From contig BSQZ01000028.1 of NCBI GenBank assembly GCA_033239005.1, positions 5,694,411-5,758,410 on the forward strand: 64,000 bases of DNA, read 5' to 3'. A program made the position numbers and the translations under genes. This document shows, piece by piece, positions 32,901-39,344 of the stretch; the first letter of the stretch is position 1; every line of letters starts with the position of its first letter. The notes beneath the pieces were generated by a model. The model had not been told where the DNA came from. It was given only the letters and a program-made list of their open reading frames with translations, and did not search any database. Source of the DNA: Lamellibrachia satsuma (Eukaryota > Annelida > Polychaeta > Sabellida > Siboglinidae).

Positions 32901-33906
32901 CTGCCAGTTAGCTCCCTCACAGGAGTGAAAAGTGACACAAGTGCACCAGCCTCCCTGCTGGTACATAGCCTCTCCATAGACACGATTCAAGCATAACCTC
33001 CTGGTGGTACATAGCCTCTCAATAGACACAATTCAAGCATAACCTCCTGGTGGTACATAGCCTCTCCATAGACACGATTCAAGCATAACCTCCTGGTGGT
33101 ACACCCTGGCAACTTGGTACCCTACGGCCCCCAGGCTAACATGCTAGAGGTCTACGAGAAGGAAAACTGGGTAGATTGAGCTCATCAGCCTTGGCAGGCA
33201 GTTGTTCTAGGAGAAGGAAACCTCTGATTACAAACCATGGGCCACTTTGCCTATCCCAAGTCTGGATAAAGAGCAGGGGTTGGGGTGGGGGCCAATCACC
33301 CCTTCCCATAAAAAAATCATGATTATGGAACTGTCTACACCTTAAAGGTATAAATTGGTTCTCTCATAAAATGATGTTCCATATAATGTAAACTATGTCT
33401 AATCTGACAACTTAATCACCCATATGTGTCTTAATAAAAACATTGTTTAATACAATTTGACCCTAATCTGTTTGTACCAACTTTGTCATGCAATGCAAGC
33501 ATGATCCTCTGCCAAAAATATTCAAATTAAAAATAAGAGTCAAATTACATTAACCACTTGTGTTTCAGTGAAACACCTTTGGTCGGTCAAGATGTTAGAA
33601 TAAATATTGTTTATACTATATAACACCATTTTGCACTATAACGACCAGTCTGTGCACCTTTAGTCTCATCCATGCACGTACTTCTCTTTCTTCTATCACA
33701 GTAAACATACCTTTCAGCAATTTACATACCAGGTCAGGAATTGCATTTGGTTTATTCAACAGGTTGCAGATATGGTCAAAGCAGTTGACAGAAGACCAGA
33801 TCTTGGCTACCAGGCAGCAGTGAACGTCTCTACGGCTGTGAAGATCATTCAAGAAGACAGCAGGACAAACCAGGCAGATGGTCATGAAGAGGATTATGAA
33901 CAATAA
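5149..33906 (+). CDS. Naam-like: Nicotinamidase with two EF-hands (gene span, 8 exons)
   Basis: Hydrolyses nicotinamide to nicotinate and ammonia in the NAD salvage route, by family. Exons are 5149-5300, 8969-9095, 17394-17450, 24798-25037, 29314-29442, 29891-30059, 30328-30470 and 33763-33906; they sum to 1161 nt, giving 386 residues plus stop, and every junction is GT-AG and in phase. Residues 48-59 and 90-101 are canonical EF-hand loops. The isochorismatase-fold domain starts near residue 113: D124 in VIDVQNDF, probable metal ligands D169 and H171 (DWHPPNH) and H220 (WPAHC), K245 (INKGT) and nucleophile C290 (LALDVCVG). The EF-hand plus nicotinamidase layout is that of Drosophila Naam, so calcium control is possible but not shown. 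Introns are full of mobile elements. No frame breaks were seen; the 5' UTR and transcription start are not defined. Confidence 0.93.
5621..6314. mobile_element. MITE with subterminal GGTTCGGCCCA motifs (intron 1)
   Basis: The left end GGGTGCCGGATGGTTCGGCC matches the complement of the right end (GGGTGTTGGATGTTTTGGCC) as an imperfect terminal inverted repeat of about 25 bp. Four GGTTCGGCCCA-like motifs sit just inside the left end (5632-5735) and related ones near 6215-6300. No transposase is encoded. The target duplication is not clear. Confidence 0.7.
6315..7438. other. Intron 1 sequence, nothing recognised
   Basis: AT-rich intronic sequence. Two overlapping open frames near 7084-7462 have no family signature. 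Confidence 0.5.
7439..7520. repeat. Short GGGTTAG-rich repeat
   Basis: Three tandem copies of a roughly 17-bp GGGGTTAGCTAGAGAT unit next to looser GGGTTAG motifs. It resembles telomeric sequence only superficially. Confidence 0.6.
7640..8790 (-). mobile_element. Decayed CR1-like LINE fragment (intron 1)
   Basis: This stretch aligns by eye along its length with the minus-strand LINE at 54290-55450: the end of ORF1 (esterase domain), the ORF1-ORF2 junction and the start of the ORF2 endonuclease. Both LINE ends are missing and there are many frame breaks. A 30-bp insertion at about 7731-7760 interrupts it. Confidence 0.75.
8969..9095 (+). CDS. Nicotinamidase exon 2
   Basis: Bounded by TTGTCACAG and GTAATT. 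It completes the first EF-hand loop (DDYLNKHE, with ligands at loop positions 1, 3, 5, 9 and 12), encodes the linker helices, and ends inside the second loop after DTNQ. The 127 nt restore phase 0. Confidence 0.92.
9228..9680. repeat. 30-bp minisatellite (intron 2)
   Basis: About 15 copies of GAATGAAGTAAGACTGAAAG plus AATCAGTGCT, starting 130 bp after exon 2. Variants at the AGT/GCT/GCC positions alternate between units. The long open frames across it follow from a 30-bp unit without stops. Confidence 0.95.
9740..10510 (-). pseudogene. L2-like LINE, 3' part of ORF2 and 3' region
   Basis: The minus strand encodes AKTIATALVSSRFDYCNSL followed by YHNIALKDILKL, the C-terminal RT/thumb region of L2-like LINEs, with upstream strands in the same frame. 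The rest towards 9740 looks like the 3' UTR. Together with the RT piece at 12650-13900 in the same orientation and order, it suggests one element split by later insertions. Confidence 0.7.
10600..11097. repeat. Dispersed repeat, copy 1
   Basis: About 380 bp (10715-11097) match the reverse complement of 51487-51862. The minus strand of both encodes the Cys-containing peptide RLRNHCLTCESTF and STGQCLSCYS, so it may be a relic of a coding element. One end is an array of CATTCAAATGC motifs and ends at TTTGTTAACAAGCCTG. Confidence 0.75.
11095..11212. repeat. GT-rich microsatellite
   Basis: Interrupted (GT)n with GTGC and GTAT variants, abutting the end of the dispersed repeat. Confidence 0.9.
11295..11356. 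repeat. (AT)n microsatellite
   Basis: About 60 bp of uninterrupted TA dinucleotide. Confidence 0.97.
11589..11740. repeat. 29-bp tandem repeat, 5 copies
   Basis: Five units of GCTTGACTACCATGTGTATC plus CTTATATGT; units alternate between GTGCATCC and GTGTATCC. Confidence 0.92.
12224..12432 (+). mobile_element. tRNA-Asp-derived SINE (intron 2)
   Basis: The first 75 bp resemble tRNA-Asp(GTC): an A-box-like TAGTCTAATGTTTAGAGC, CCCGCCTGTC around the anticodon, and a perfect B box GGTTCGATTCC at 12277-12287. The body (TTTCGGAAGAGACACTAAAA, GCCGTTGGTCC) looks like a conserved SINE core, followed by a TTGAGACTTGAG end. It would be transcribed by RNA polymerase III. The acceptor stem does not pair, so it is not a functional tRNA gene. 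Confidence 0.8.
12650..13900 (-). pseudogene. L2-like LINE RT interrupted by a minisatellite
   Basis: Read on the minus strand: LLDLSAAFNTTNYNILI (RT motif A region, about 13735-13800), then IALSWFSSYLSDRYQKVKV (about 13645-13720), then the 29-bp array, then GVPQGSVLGPLLF (about 12710-12755). These are consecutive RT motifs of an L2-like LINE in the right order. It is not functional. Confidence 0.85.
12749..13645. repeat. 29-bp minisatellite inside LINE RT
   Basis: About 31 copies of GAGGAACACCATGTGTGGTG plus GGTGCTGCT. The unit contains the complement of the codons for GVPQ, and the last unit on the minus strand runs straight into GVPQGSVLGP of the host RT. One unit near 12985-13010 has a 2-bp deletion. 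Confidence 0.96.
13942..14072. repeat. 20-bp tandem repeat
   Basis: Six degenerate copies of AGGTAAACTGTAAGAGTTAC. Confidence 0.85.
14073..15660. other. Intron 2 sequence, mostly unassigned
   Basis: No exon seen. It holds one copy of the TATAGTATAAACTATATCTATTCTAACAT motif at about 14790-14820, shared with the 33-35 kb repeats, and three ACTTAATTAT repeats at 15511-15541. Confidence 0.5.
15663..15900. repeat. 44-bp tandem repeat, 5 copies
   Basis: Units of AATATAGTTGTGATGTCATT, GCGATAGGTTTGTGATATCA and TYAC. Each carries the near-palindrome GTGATATCATCAC. Confidence 0.92.
15901..17393. other. Intron 2 sequence, nothing recognised
   Basis: AT-rich sequence up to exon 3. A short near-duplicate pair (AAAGTACAACAGTTYCCATYG) occurs at about 17069 and 17100. 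Confidence 0.5.
17394..17450 (+). CDS. Nicotinamidase exon 3
   Basis: A 57-nt exon between CTGTTATAG and GTACGT. It completes the second EF-hand loop (DGKIDFDE) and encodes CWHHWLKQ leading to the catalytic domain. Phase 0 at both ends lets it join directly to the exon at 24798. Confidence 0.9.
17602..18212. repeat. 16-bp minisatellite (intron 3)
   Basis: About 38 copies of GTGTATTCCGAAACTT. Nearly identical units fill the left three quarters; the right end carries TTCCCAAAC and GTCTATTC variants, and the left edge has three GTATATTCC variants. Confidence 0.97.
18310..19560. other. Intron 3 sequence, nothing recognised
   Basis: No supported exon. A GACAAAATATCAACAACCATGG segment near 18757 is an inverted echo of TTGTTGATATTTTGTC near 18721, forming a short hairpin-like pair. 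Confidence 0.5.
19577..20254 (+). CDS. CR1-like ORF1, SGNH esterase domain
   Basis: An open frame of 225 codons. After a basic linker it has VFMGDSIIRK (GDS nucleophile block), VHVGTNNADKEG (the N block) and RDRLHLTGKGA (DxxH block), the SGNH/GDSL hydrolase signature known in ORF1 of CR1-like elements. ORF1 proteins bind element RNA and help retrotransposition; the esterase's substrate is not established. The true start is lost by truncation. Confidence 0.85.
   Translation: MQQKRGKRVSGEGLSGGKTVKVDDRRERGHTSSVQQERSFADVVSQGKTRKARVFMGDSIIRKVDKIVNRGDDITVCLPGAKVEDIAAKAGQIMGGGTGGAVLVHVGTNNADKEGTSAIIGKYRRLIKTLKEARVGQIVLSGTLPIMGGRGEEYRNCRRMAINTQLQKVCMEEGVGFVDMWLNFVGRGDFFMRDRLHLTGKGAAVLACEFVRVVDEGTGTIDYLN
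20345..21506 (+). pseudogene. CR1-like ORF2 endonuclease region (frame-broken)
   Basis: Endonuclease/exonuclease/phosphatase-fold motifs are spread over three frames: CLNARSIVNKKSEL and ITESW-like STESWANED (20350-20470), then IGVVYRSPN and VIMGDFNHGHIQW (20655-20785), then LEPTRGGNVLDLIL and GSSDHNQI (20860-20965). Frame breaks near 20525 and 20800. The linker to RT runs to a stop at about 21506. Confidence 0.85.
21625..23121 (+). CDS. CR1-like reverse transcriptase (ORF2 C-terminal)
   Basis: A 498-codon open frame with ordered RT blocks: DNKSPGVDGIPPKLL, NYRPVSLTSV, QHGFLKARS, VVYLDFQKAFDKVPH (motif A), SGVPQGSVLGPILF (motif B), LKFADDTK (motif C, catalytic FADD intact) and the C-terminal PHLEYCIQAWRPY and RVINEWNKLP blocks. 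A frame break near 21506-21625 separates it from the endonuclease, so the copy is probably inactive although RT itself is open. Confidence 0.93.
   Translation: MIAKKIKKMKDNKSPGVDGIPPKLLKEIVDQISTPLANLFNLSLEEGIVPSEWKEANITPLFKKGSRKKPENYRPVSLTSVVCKLLETLIRDHMVEFLIKHKLINTSQHGFLKARSCLTNLLCFLEEITKWVDHGSPVDVVYLDFQKAFDKVPHQRLLLKLKAHGIGNDVINWIEKWLTHRRQRVIVDGKISNWKSVLSGVPQGSVLGPILFLIYINDLEDDISSKVLKFADDTKVFRKVTNDTDKQSLQDDLEKLVKWSEKWQMLLNFGKCKCIHIGHGNMDEEYKMGDAVLGRTTQKKDLGVTFNADMKVSEQCGIAASKGNQILGLIRTTIMYKEKHLIVPLYKAIVRPHLEYCIQAWRPYRKKDIDKLERIQRRATKMIPELRDLSYESRLLQCGLTTLETRRVRGDQIEVFKIVNGYEDVDRNMFFKLKEGSRTRQHKAALVKEQCRLDMRKYSFSQRVINEWNKLPNDCVNVSSVNMFKNRIDRYLIRAGYT
23231..23878. other. Intron 3 sequence after LINE
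   Basis: Contains ATTCGAATCCCCCACTGAGG with ACGGGCATG at 23379-23404, similar to 38748-38772, a probable fragment of a dispersed repeat. Otherwise unassigned. Confidence 0.45.
23879..23972. repeat. Two (AT)n tracts
   Basis: Two uninterrupted TA runs separated by about 20 bp of AT-rich sequence. Confidence 0.95.
24290..24780. repeat. Degenerate GACTTGGACTTGAG repeat region
   Basis: Repeated GACTTGAGACTT and TTGGAGGTCATTGACTTGAG motifs, partly duplicated, interrupted by about 170 bp (24430-24600). It abuts the acceptor of exon 4. Confidence 0.75.
24798..25037 (+). CDS. Nicotinamidase exon 4 (catalytic Asp, metal site)
   Basis: Eighty codons between a pyrimidine-rich acceptor (CTTCCTCCACAG) and GTACGA. 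Contains ALLVIDVQNDF with the catalytic aspartate and DWHPPNHISF with metal ligands, both hallmarks of nicotinamidases. Confidence 0.95.
25040..25790. other. Intron 4 start, nothing recognised
   Basis: AT-rich. A C-tract (25697-25714) precedes the pyrimidine array. Confidence 0.5.
25797..26735. repeat. 13-bp polypyrimidine minisatellite (intron 4)
   Basis: About 70 units of CCTCCCCCTTTGG alternating with ACCTCCCCCTTTG and 1-2-bp variants. One strand is nearly all C/T broken only by GG or GA. The Gly/Lys/Arg-rich minus-strand frames of up to 419 codons are products of this repeat. Confidence 0.95.
26789..27090 (+). pseudogene. Partial duplicate of nicotinamidase exon 5 and its intron
   Basis: 302 bp nearly identical to 29398-29699 with a constant offset of 2609 bp and no indel. 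The first 45 nt are the 3' part of exon 5 (IQNTWGAEQHQQLK) followed by the same GTACAG donor. The exon's acceptor and 5' half are missing, so it should not be spliced in. Confidence 0.92.
27190..28720 (-). pseudogene. RTE-like LINE reverse transcriptase (inverted, intron 4)
   Basis: On the minus strand, in order and over several frames: GEWPTPWTQSLIITLPKKG and CQNYRTISLISHPSKVMLK (28652-28500), AEEQAGFRAGRST, HVFIDFKKAFDKVWH (motif A, near 28290-28330), VRQGCLLSPTLFNIFLE (motif B), NLHFADDIDGLAGDE (motif C, catalytic DD intact), then RYLGSIITDEGSKPEI, YAYETWTLSADL and LKWYGHVSRSSG. The 3' end is near 27190. At least three frame breaks. Confidence 0.9.
28721..29313. other. Intron 4 end, possible LINE remainder
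   Basis: Between the RT region and exon 5. It may continue the inverted LINE, but I could not match motifs. Confidence 0.4.
29314..29442 (+). CDS. Nicotinamidase exon 5 (WPAHC block)
   Basis: Forty-three codons between CCATTGTAG and GTACAG. Encodes the conserved block WPAHCIQNTWGAEQH with the third metal-ligand histidine. Its last 45 nt and the following intron are also present as a duplicate at 26789-27090. Confidence 0.95.
29891..30059 (+). CDS. Nicotinamidase exon 6 (catalytic Lys and Cys)
   Basis: Between TATTTTCAG and GTAAGT. Encodes FINKGTSPDVDSYSAFWDN with the catalytic lysine, and VYICGLALDVCVG with the nucleophilic cysteine. Ends in phase 1, completed by the next exon. Confidence 0.96.
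30328..30470 (+). CDS. Nicotinamidase exon 7
   Basis: Between TTTTTCAG and GTCAGT. Encodes the C-terminal core strand and helix (TAKDALEHGF, TVIIDDACRGV), typical of the family after the active-site cysteine. Phase 1 in, phase 0 out. Confidence 0.95.
30530..31353 (+). pseudogene. RTE-like LINE 5' region and endonuclease
   Basis: The plus strand encodes LQIGTWNVRTMFDTAKTAQV, LRILGISESRW, ERQSCTQ/NDNRHIAGVALIL in a shifted frame, KLTIIQCYSPTND and MLIIMGEFNVKVAT: the apurinic-endonuclease-like domain of RTE-like LINEs. A 38-bp internal duplication lies near 30953-31028 and there is a frame break near 31050. It lies in intron 7 and runs into the 41-bp array. Confidence 0.85.
31343..32640. repeat. 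41-bp minisatellite inside LINE endonuclease
   Basis: About 31 copies of ATGAATGAGAATGGACCATG, GGCAGTCAGGGATGTGGCAA and C. It starts directly after the endonuclease block and ends where that frame resumes (NENGEMLCDVCGLNN). Variants (CCATTG/CCATGG, GGTAGT/GGCAGT/GGAAGT) are interspersed. Confidence 0.96.
32630..32790 (+). pseudogene. RTE-like endonuclease, continuation after array
   Basis: Plus strand: NENGEMLCDVCGLNNMMIGG, then, after a deletion and frame change, QIDHIMINGKWRDLVRVLSV: the C-terminal endonuclease blocks, in the order expected after the upstream piece. Confidence 0.8.
32950..33110. repeat. 46-bp tandem repeat, 3 copies
   Basis: Three units of GGTACATAGCCTCTCCATAG, ACACGATTCAAGCATAACCT and CCTGGT. 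Confidence 0.9.
33111..33762. other. Intron 7 end with palindromic-ended repeat
   Basis: About 33385-33630 has ends resembling ATATAGTATAAACTATATTT followed by ATTCTAACATCTTGACC in inverted orientation, the same motif as at 34960-35515; probably a diverged MITE. Confidence 0.45.
33763..33906 (+). CDS. Nicotinamidase exon 8 and stop
   Basis: Acceptor TTATTCAACAG at 33752-33762, then 47 codons and TAA. An acidic, hydrophilic tail (ADGHEEDYEQ) ends the protein. The hydrophobic catalytic core is already complete, so this exon rests on splice site, phase and stop rather than on a motif. Confidence 0.78.
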   Translation, partial: VADMVKAVDRRPDLGYQAAVNVSTAVKIIQEDSRTNQADGHEEDYEQ

Positions 33907-33935
33907 TATCAGTGCTAACTCATTCACATCTTCAC

Positions 33936-33941
33936 AATAAA
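33936..33941 (+). promoter_or_regulatory. Probable polyadenylation signal of nicotinamidase gene
   Basis: A consensus AATAAA lies 30 bp after the TAA at 33904-33906. The 3' UTR would be very short, and an AT tract and a MITE begin about 40-90 bp further on. Confidence 0.55.
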
Positions 33942-33977
33942 GGTACAAAGTATGATTGTTTGTATCTTGAGATCACA

Positions 33978-34014
<37 letters not shown>

Positions 34015-34022
34015 TATATAGT
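33978..34022. repeat. (AT)n microsatellite
   Basis: TA run broken once by ACA, abutting the next element. Confidence 0.9.
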
Positions 34023-34023
34023 A

Positions 34024-34952
34024 GGCGAAGGTCGGGTATATTGGACCACTTGTGAACATGGCCCAGTATACCAAAAGAAACTGTCAATGTTGCGCTTTCC
34101 ACTATTTCATTTGAAACTCGTCAGTAATAGGCACCAACAGGTACAATATGGCAACTATTTGACCAGGCATTTGGGAGAAAATTAGAAATTTGGATTATGG
34201 CATACCGGTCCAGTATAGACAACCATTCATCTGTATTGGACCACCTTTTACTTTATATTGGACAGGGTGGTCAGTTCAATAGATCTCTTTGTTGGGTATA
34301 TTGTATAATTTGTTGGTTGGTTTACGAAATGGGGACGTAGGGAACAACAATCAAAAGTCTCTGTCTCTGCAAGCATTTATGCATTGTATGATGATCTGAA
34401 ATTCCCGCAAATGCATAATCAATGGATTCATTAATAAAATTGCTAATAGAAAAAACAAGTACTAGTCAACAAAGGTATCAGTATTAGCCTAAGGTATTAG
34501 TATCTTCTTGTCATTCTCCATCGTTTCCCCACAGATGGGTTGTCACAGCTCGCAATACCAGTGGTCCAATATACCGCAACGTTGTCCAATATAGCGGATC
34601 ACACAGTGATGAACCCGTATGTAGATATCTACAAAGCTAATGAAACGTTGCTCTTCAAACCTTCTTCATTCATTGTGTAAAAACTTATTTCACGGCCCAT
34701 GTGCCTCGGTTAGCTGAAGCCTTACGAACTACTTCCCCGCATCACTTTGTTTACAAACACAAATGTTACACCAGAAGGTGAGAAAACTAATATAATGTTC
34801 ACCTTTTCGATGTTTTTGCCATTTTACTCTCGATGCACATTTTATTTCAAAGTCAGTCAGGAGATGGAGCCACGTTACCTTCAGTACAGTAGTGAGGGAT
34901 ATATGGCCATGGTCCAGTATAGTGGATAGTCCAGTATACCCGACCTTCCCCT
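34024..34952. mobile_element. MITE with TA target duplication, downstream of nicotinamidase
   Basis: The left end GGCGAAGGTCGGGTATATTGG and the complement of the right end (GGGGAAGGTCGGGTATACTGG) form imperfect TIRs of about 25 bp, flanked by TA on both sides. Internal GGTCCAATATA / TATACTGGACC motifs recur at least six times. About 930 bp, with no transposase. Confidence 0.75.
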
Positions 34953-34954
34953 AT

Positions 34955-35155
34955 AAACTATATTTATTCTAACATCATGTTATATAGTGTAAACTATATT
35001 TATTCTAACATCATGTTATATAGTATAAACTATATTTATTCTGACATCATGTTGTATAGTATAGATAATATTTATTATAGCATCATGTTATATAGTATAA
35101 ACTATATTTATTCTAACATCATGGTATATAGTATAAACTATGTCTGTGCTAACAT
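34955..35155. repeat. 36-bp tandem repeat derived from a MITE end
   Basis: Five to six copies of TATAAACTATATTTATTCTA, ACATCATGTTATATAG. The unit equals the terminal motif of the inverted-repeat element at 35195-35515. Confidence 0.85.
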
Positions 35156-35157
35156 CA

Positions 35158-35158
<1 letters not shown>

Positions 35159-35206
<48 letters not shown>
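35159..35206. repeat. (AT)n microsatellite
   Basis: About 45 bp of TA dinucleotide. Confidence 0.95.
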
Positions 35207-35207
<1 letters not shown>

Positions 35208-35515
35208 TATATCTATTCTAACATCTTGACTACCAAGACATGTTTTAATAAACCATATTTTAAAATACTTTCACCAATAATTATCTGTTTAATTGTAACA
35301 TTCTAGGATGAATATCAAGTTTACAAAAGGTACATAATTTTAATCAAATTTGTCCACAAGAATTTAAAATTGTCGACAGGTGTTTGTGAATGTACTGAAT
35401 GGCTAGGCTGAGATTCATGAGCAGATAACAGTCAAAATATACTAAAAATTGTGGCTAATTAAAACACACTGGGCAGTCAAGATGTAAGAATAGATATAGT
35501 TTATACTATATAACA
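35195..35515. mobile_element. Inverted-repeat element (MITE-like)
   Basis: ATATCTATTCTAACATCTTG followed by ACTACC at the left is repeated in inverted orientation at 35460-35512 (GGGCAGTCAAGATGTAAGAA, TAGATATAG). Arms of roughly 45 bp enclose about 220 bp. Confidence 0.6.
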
Positions 35516-36565
35516 TGATTTCACAACAATGAGACCTGGTACCTTTCAACAATAAAATAACTTACATAATAAAGAAAACATTAACTATTTATACATGGCT
35601 ATTGTGTGTGAGAACATGCTAATTATAGATGTGTGCACAATACAGTAATGATTTGTAGGGATATTTATACAGGTACAACTGGAGGCCGCACTAATAAAAT
35701 ATAGTTATTCTGTAAGCTGGCAGGAGAAATTAGTACTACAGTCGTGTGGTTAATCTTGGTATAATTATGGTTGGATTCATGAAAGTTGTGTGTTTGTTTC
35801 ATTAATGATAACAACCAAAACTTAATTATAATCAGTGGTGACTTGTTATAAATTACTATACTTGTTGAACAGTCATGATTATGGTTAAACTGACCAAACA
35901 ATTGTGACATCGAAGTGAATTGCCTGCTGGTTACACCTTACTGTAGTTAGTGATCAGTGTGCCATATATTCCTTTTCAAATGTGGACCTTTTAGTAAAGA
36001 AACAACCAATTTCTGGTTGAATGCTGACCTGCAGATTAGCATTGTTGTGTCACGTGTCATGCATCGGTGAATTACGGTATATTTTGTTACTTTAATGTGC
36101 TAACGGTAATTACTATATATAAATCCAAGAATATGTGTTATGCTTGTAGAGATTAGTTACATACTCATACAAGAACATGCACGAGTCCAAAGAAAAACCA
36201 CAAAATAATCTTGTTGTCGCTGTGACCATGCTGTGCTATTTATACATGTAGTTTATAGTCTCAAAATAATTGATATAGTAATTAACTAGAATGTATTAGT
36301 TATTGAATTTAATTTGGATGGCCAAGATGTGCCTAAGTTAGTGTAATGAATACTATACAGCTATCATGTGTCAGATCAAATGTCATGATGTTTTTGCCAA
36401 TATGATTACAGTTAACATTGTGTTTTTCTTTTGGTAATTCTCTGCAAATTAGTGTTTCTTGCACTAAATGTGATTCTATTGGAAATCTTGTAATCATTTA
36501 CTGCATATTTATCATGTATTGTTTTAGCATGATATAAAGAATATACTTTTTTCTCTGTCACAAAA
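35516..36565. other. Intergenic AT-rich sequence
   Basis: No gene or repeat structure recognised. Confidence 0.5.
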
Positions 36566-36569
36566 ACTG

Positions 36570-36895
36570 TTGATGCATTGTTGATGTGCAGCTATTGATA
36601 CATTGTTGATGTGCAGCTGTTGATACATTGTTGATGTGCAGGTGTTGAATCATTGTTGATGTACAGCTGTTGATACATTGTTGATGTGCAGCTGTTGATA
36701 CATTGTTGATGTGCAACTGTTGATACATTGTTGATGTGCAACTGTTGATACATTGTTGATGTGCAACTGTTGATACATTGTTGATGCGCTGCTGTTAATA
36801 CATTGTTGATGTGCAGCCGTTGATACATTGTTGATGCGCAGCTGTTGATACATAGTTGATGTGCAGCTGTTGATACATTGTTGATGTGCAGCACT
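36570..36895. repeat. 25-bp minisatellite
   Basis: About 13 copies of TTGTTGATGTGCAGCTGTTG plus ATACA, with variants GCAACTG, GCGCAGC and CATAG. Confidence 0.95.
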
Positions 36896-36899
36896 AAAA

Positions 36900-37520
36900 C
36901 AAAAATCGTACTAAAGTTCACAGTGTTACATACACGTGCCTCTGTATATATATGATAAAGTTCTTCGCGTATTCTATTCAAAAAAGATTTAGCAACAAGA
37001 TCATTTCTTTAGATCACAAAAGTAGTGTCGTTTTACTGCCGCATGCGATTATATATAAAGTGTGCAATCCGGGATATGATCAACGAACACGCTGTGAATG
37101 CACAATACAATGCAATGATTGGATCGAACATCGTAAACTAATTTACCAGGCATTCCCGTTCGCCAACCACAATATACCCAGAGCGACATCGTTGAGCCTA
37201 CGCAACTTCACAACGTCTTGATCGCTATAATAGCTAGGTACTAAAACATAATGGCTTCTGTGTCAAGAGTAATAGAATGTTTCTTTCGTCACAGCCAACC
37301 CTAAAATGGATTGGATGCTACAAAATAAAAAAGTAACGGAGCCACTTCTCAGATATCAATATCTTGAAGTAGACAATACATAAAAGCACTTCGCTACTAT
37401 TTTTAACTGCATTAAATACATGTTAAATTCTCGTTGTGTATAATGTGTATAACTAAATAAGAAGTTCGATTACATAGCATAGCCCTTATCAATACTTTTT
37501 GGTTTCCTACGGGCCTGTTC
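36900..37520. other. Intergenic sequence
   Basis: An 89-codon open frame at 36952-37221 has no recognisable family or splice context. Nothing else seen. Confidence 0.4.
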
Positions 37521-37524
37521 ATAA

Positions 37525-38346
<822 letters not shown>

Positions 38347-39077
38347 ACTACTATTTCGTGAACGATTAATTATACAAGCCGGACAGTTGTGTTACATAAA
38401 GGCAAATGGGCTTTGCGATTAATAAGAATGCGGTGACATTAAATCAGAAGTCCATCAGCAGACTGTATGTGCCAGTTTGTGTGGGAACATTAACGTGTAT
38501 GAGAGAACATTTAACCTTTCCACTGATGGGGAGCGTCGAGCATTGATTTTGTGGTTTTATCCTTCGTCGTTCACTTGTTGACGTAATCAAACATGTATGT
38601 TGTCAATCTGTTCTCAGTTTAAAGATGCAGGCCCGCCCAAAGGGTTTTGAAAAGGAGGTTCGGGCGTACACAATCAGCCGGGGATTTATGGGATGATTTC
38701 CGAAAAAAAATTGGTTAAATCAAAGTCTCTCAAAAAGTGGGGTTCGTCCGAACCCTCCCCCAAGGACGGGCATAGAATGTACAACGATTTTAATGTTTAA
38801 CTGATGCGGGTTTCATATAATTAACATGCCCAAATGTTCTATAAACATCGATCTGAAAGTTCATCTAAATAAACAGTGTCGTACTTCACGTTTGAAAGGT
38901 TAAATGTTCTCTCATACACGTAAATGTTCCCACACAAACTGACACATACAACCTGCTGATGGTCTTCTGATTTAATGTTACTGGGTTAATGCATTCTTAT
39001 TAATCGCAAAGCCCATCTGCCTTTGCATGTAACACAACTATTCGGCTTGTATAATTAATCATTCATCAAATAGTAGT
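38347..39077. mobile_element. Fold-back element with about 175-bp inverted arms
   Basis: 38347-38520 and 38896-39077 are inverted copies of each other. Both outer ends are ACTACTATTT and both continue GATTAATTATACAAGCC. About 375 bp of spacer contains GGTTCGTCCGAACC and a dispersed CCAAGGACGGGCAT motif. No transposase. Confidence 0.85.
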
Positions 39078-39344
39078 TCTGGTGAAGAGATCGAGTGCGT
39101 CATACCAGAACCAAGTGTTTATCTTGTGTGCCTTATACAGTGACGTGTACTCGTTATTAGTAGTGTGGATAACGAAAAGTGGAGTCGCAAAAAATTCCAT
39201 ATTGATTGTGATAAATCGGTAGTGAAAATTAGCTTATTCTTGAGGTGAGTACTCTACAAAAGTACTCTGTTAAAGTACTCTACTAAAGCATGTATCTGGT
39301 TTTGTATACTGTACCGAGTGATTTGTTTCAAATAAATATTTGCA

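Noticed and set aside
36952..37221. 89-codon open frame as a gene
   Set aside because: No recognisable domain and no supporting signals.
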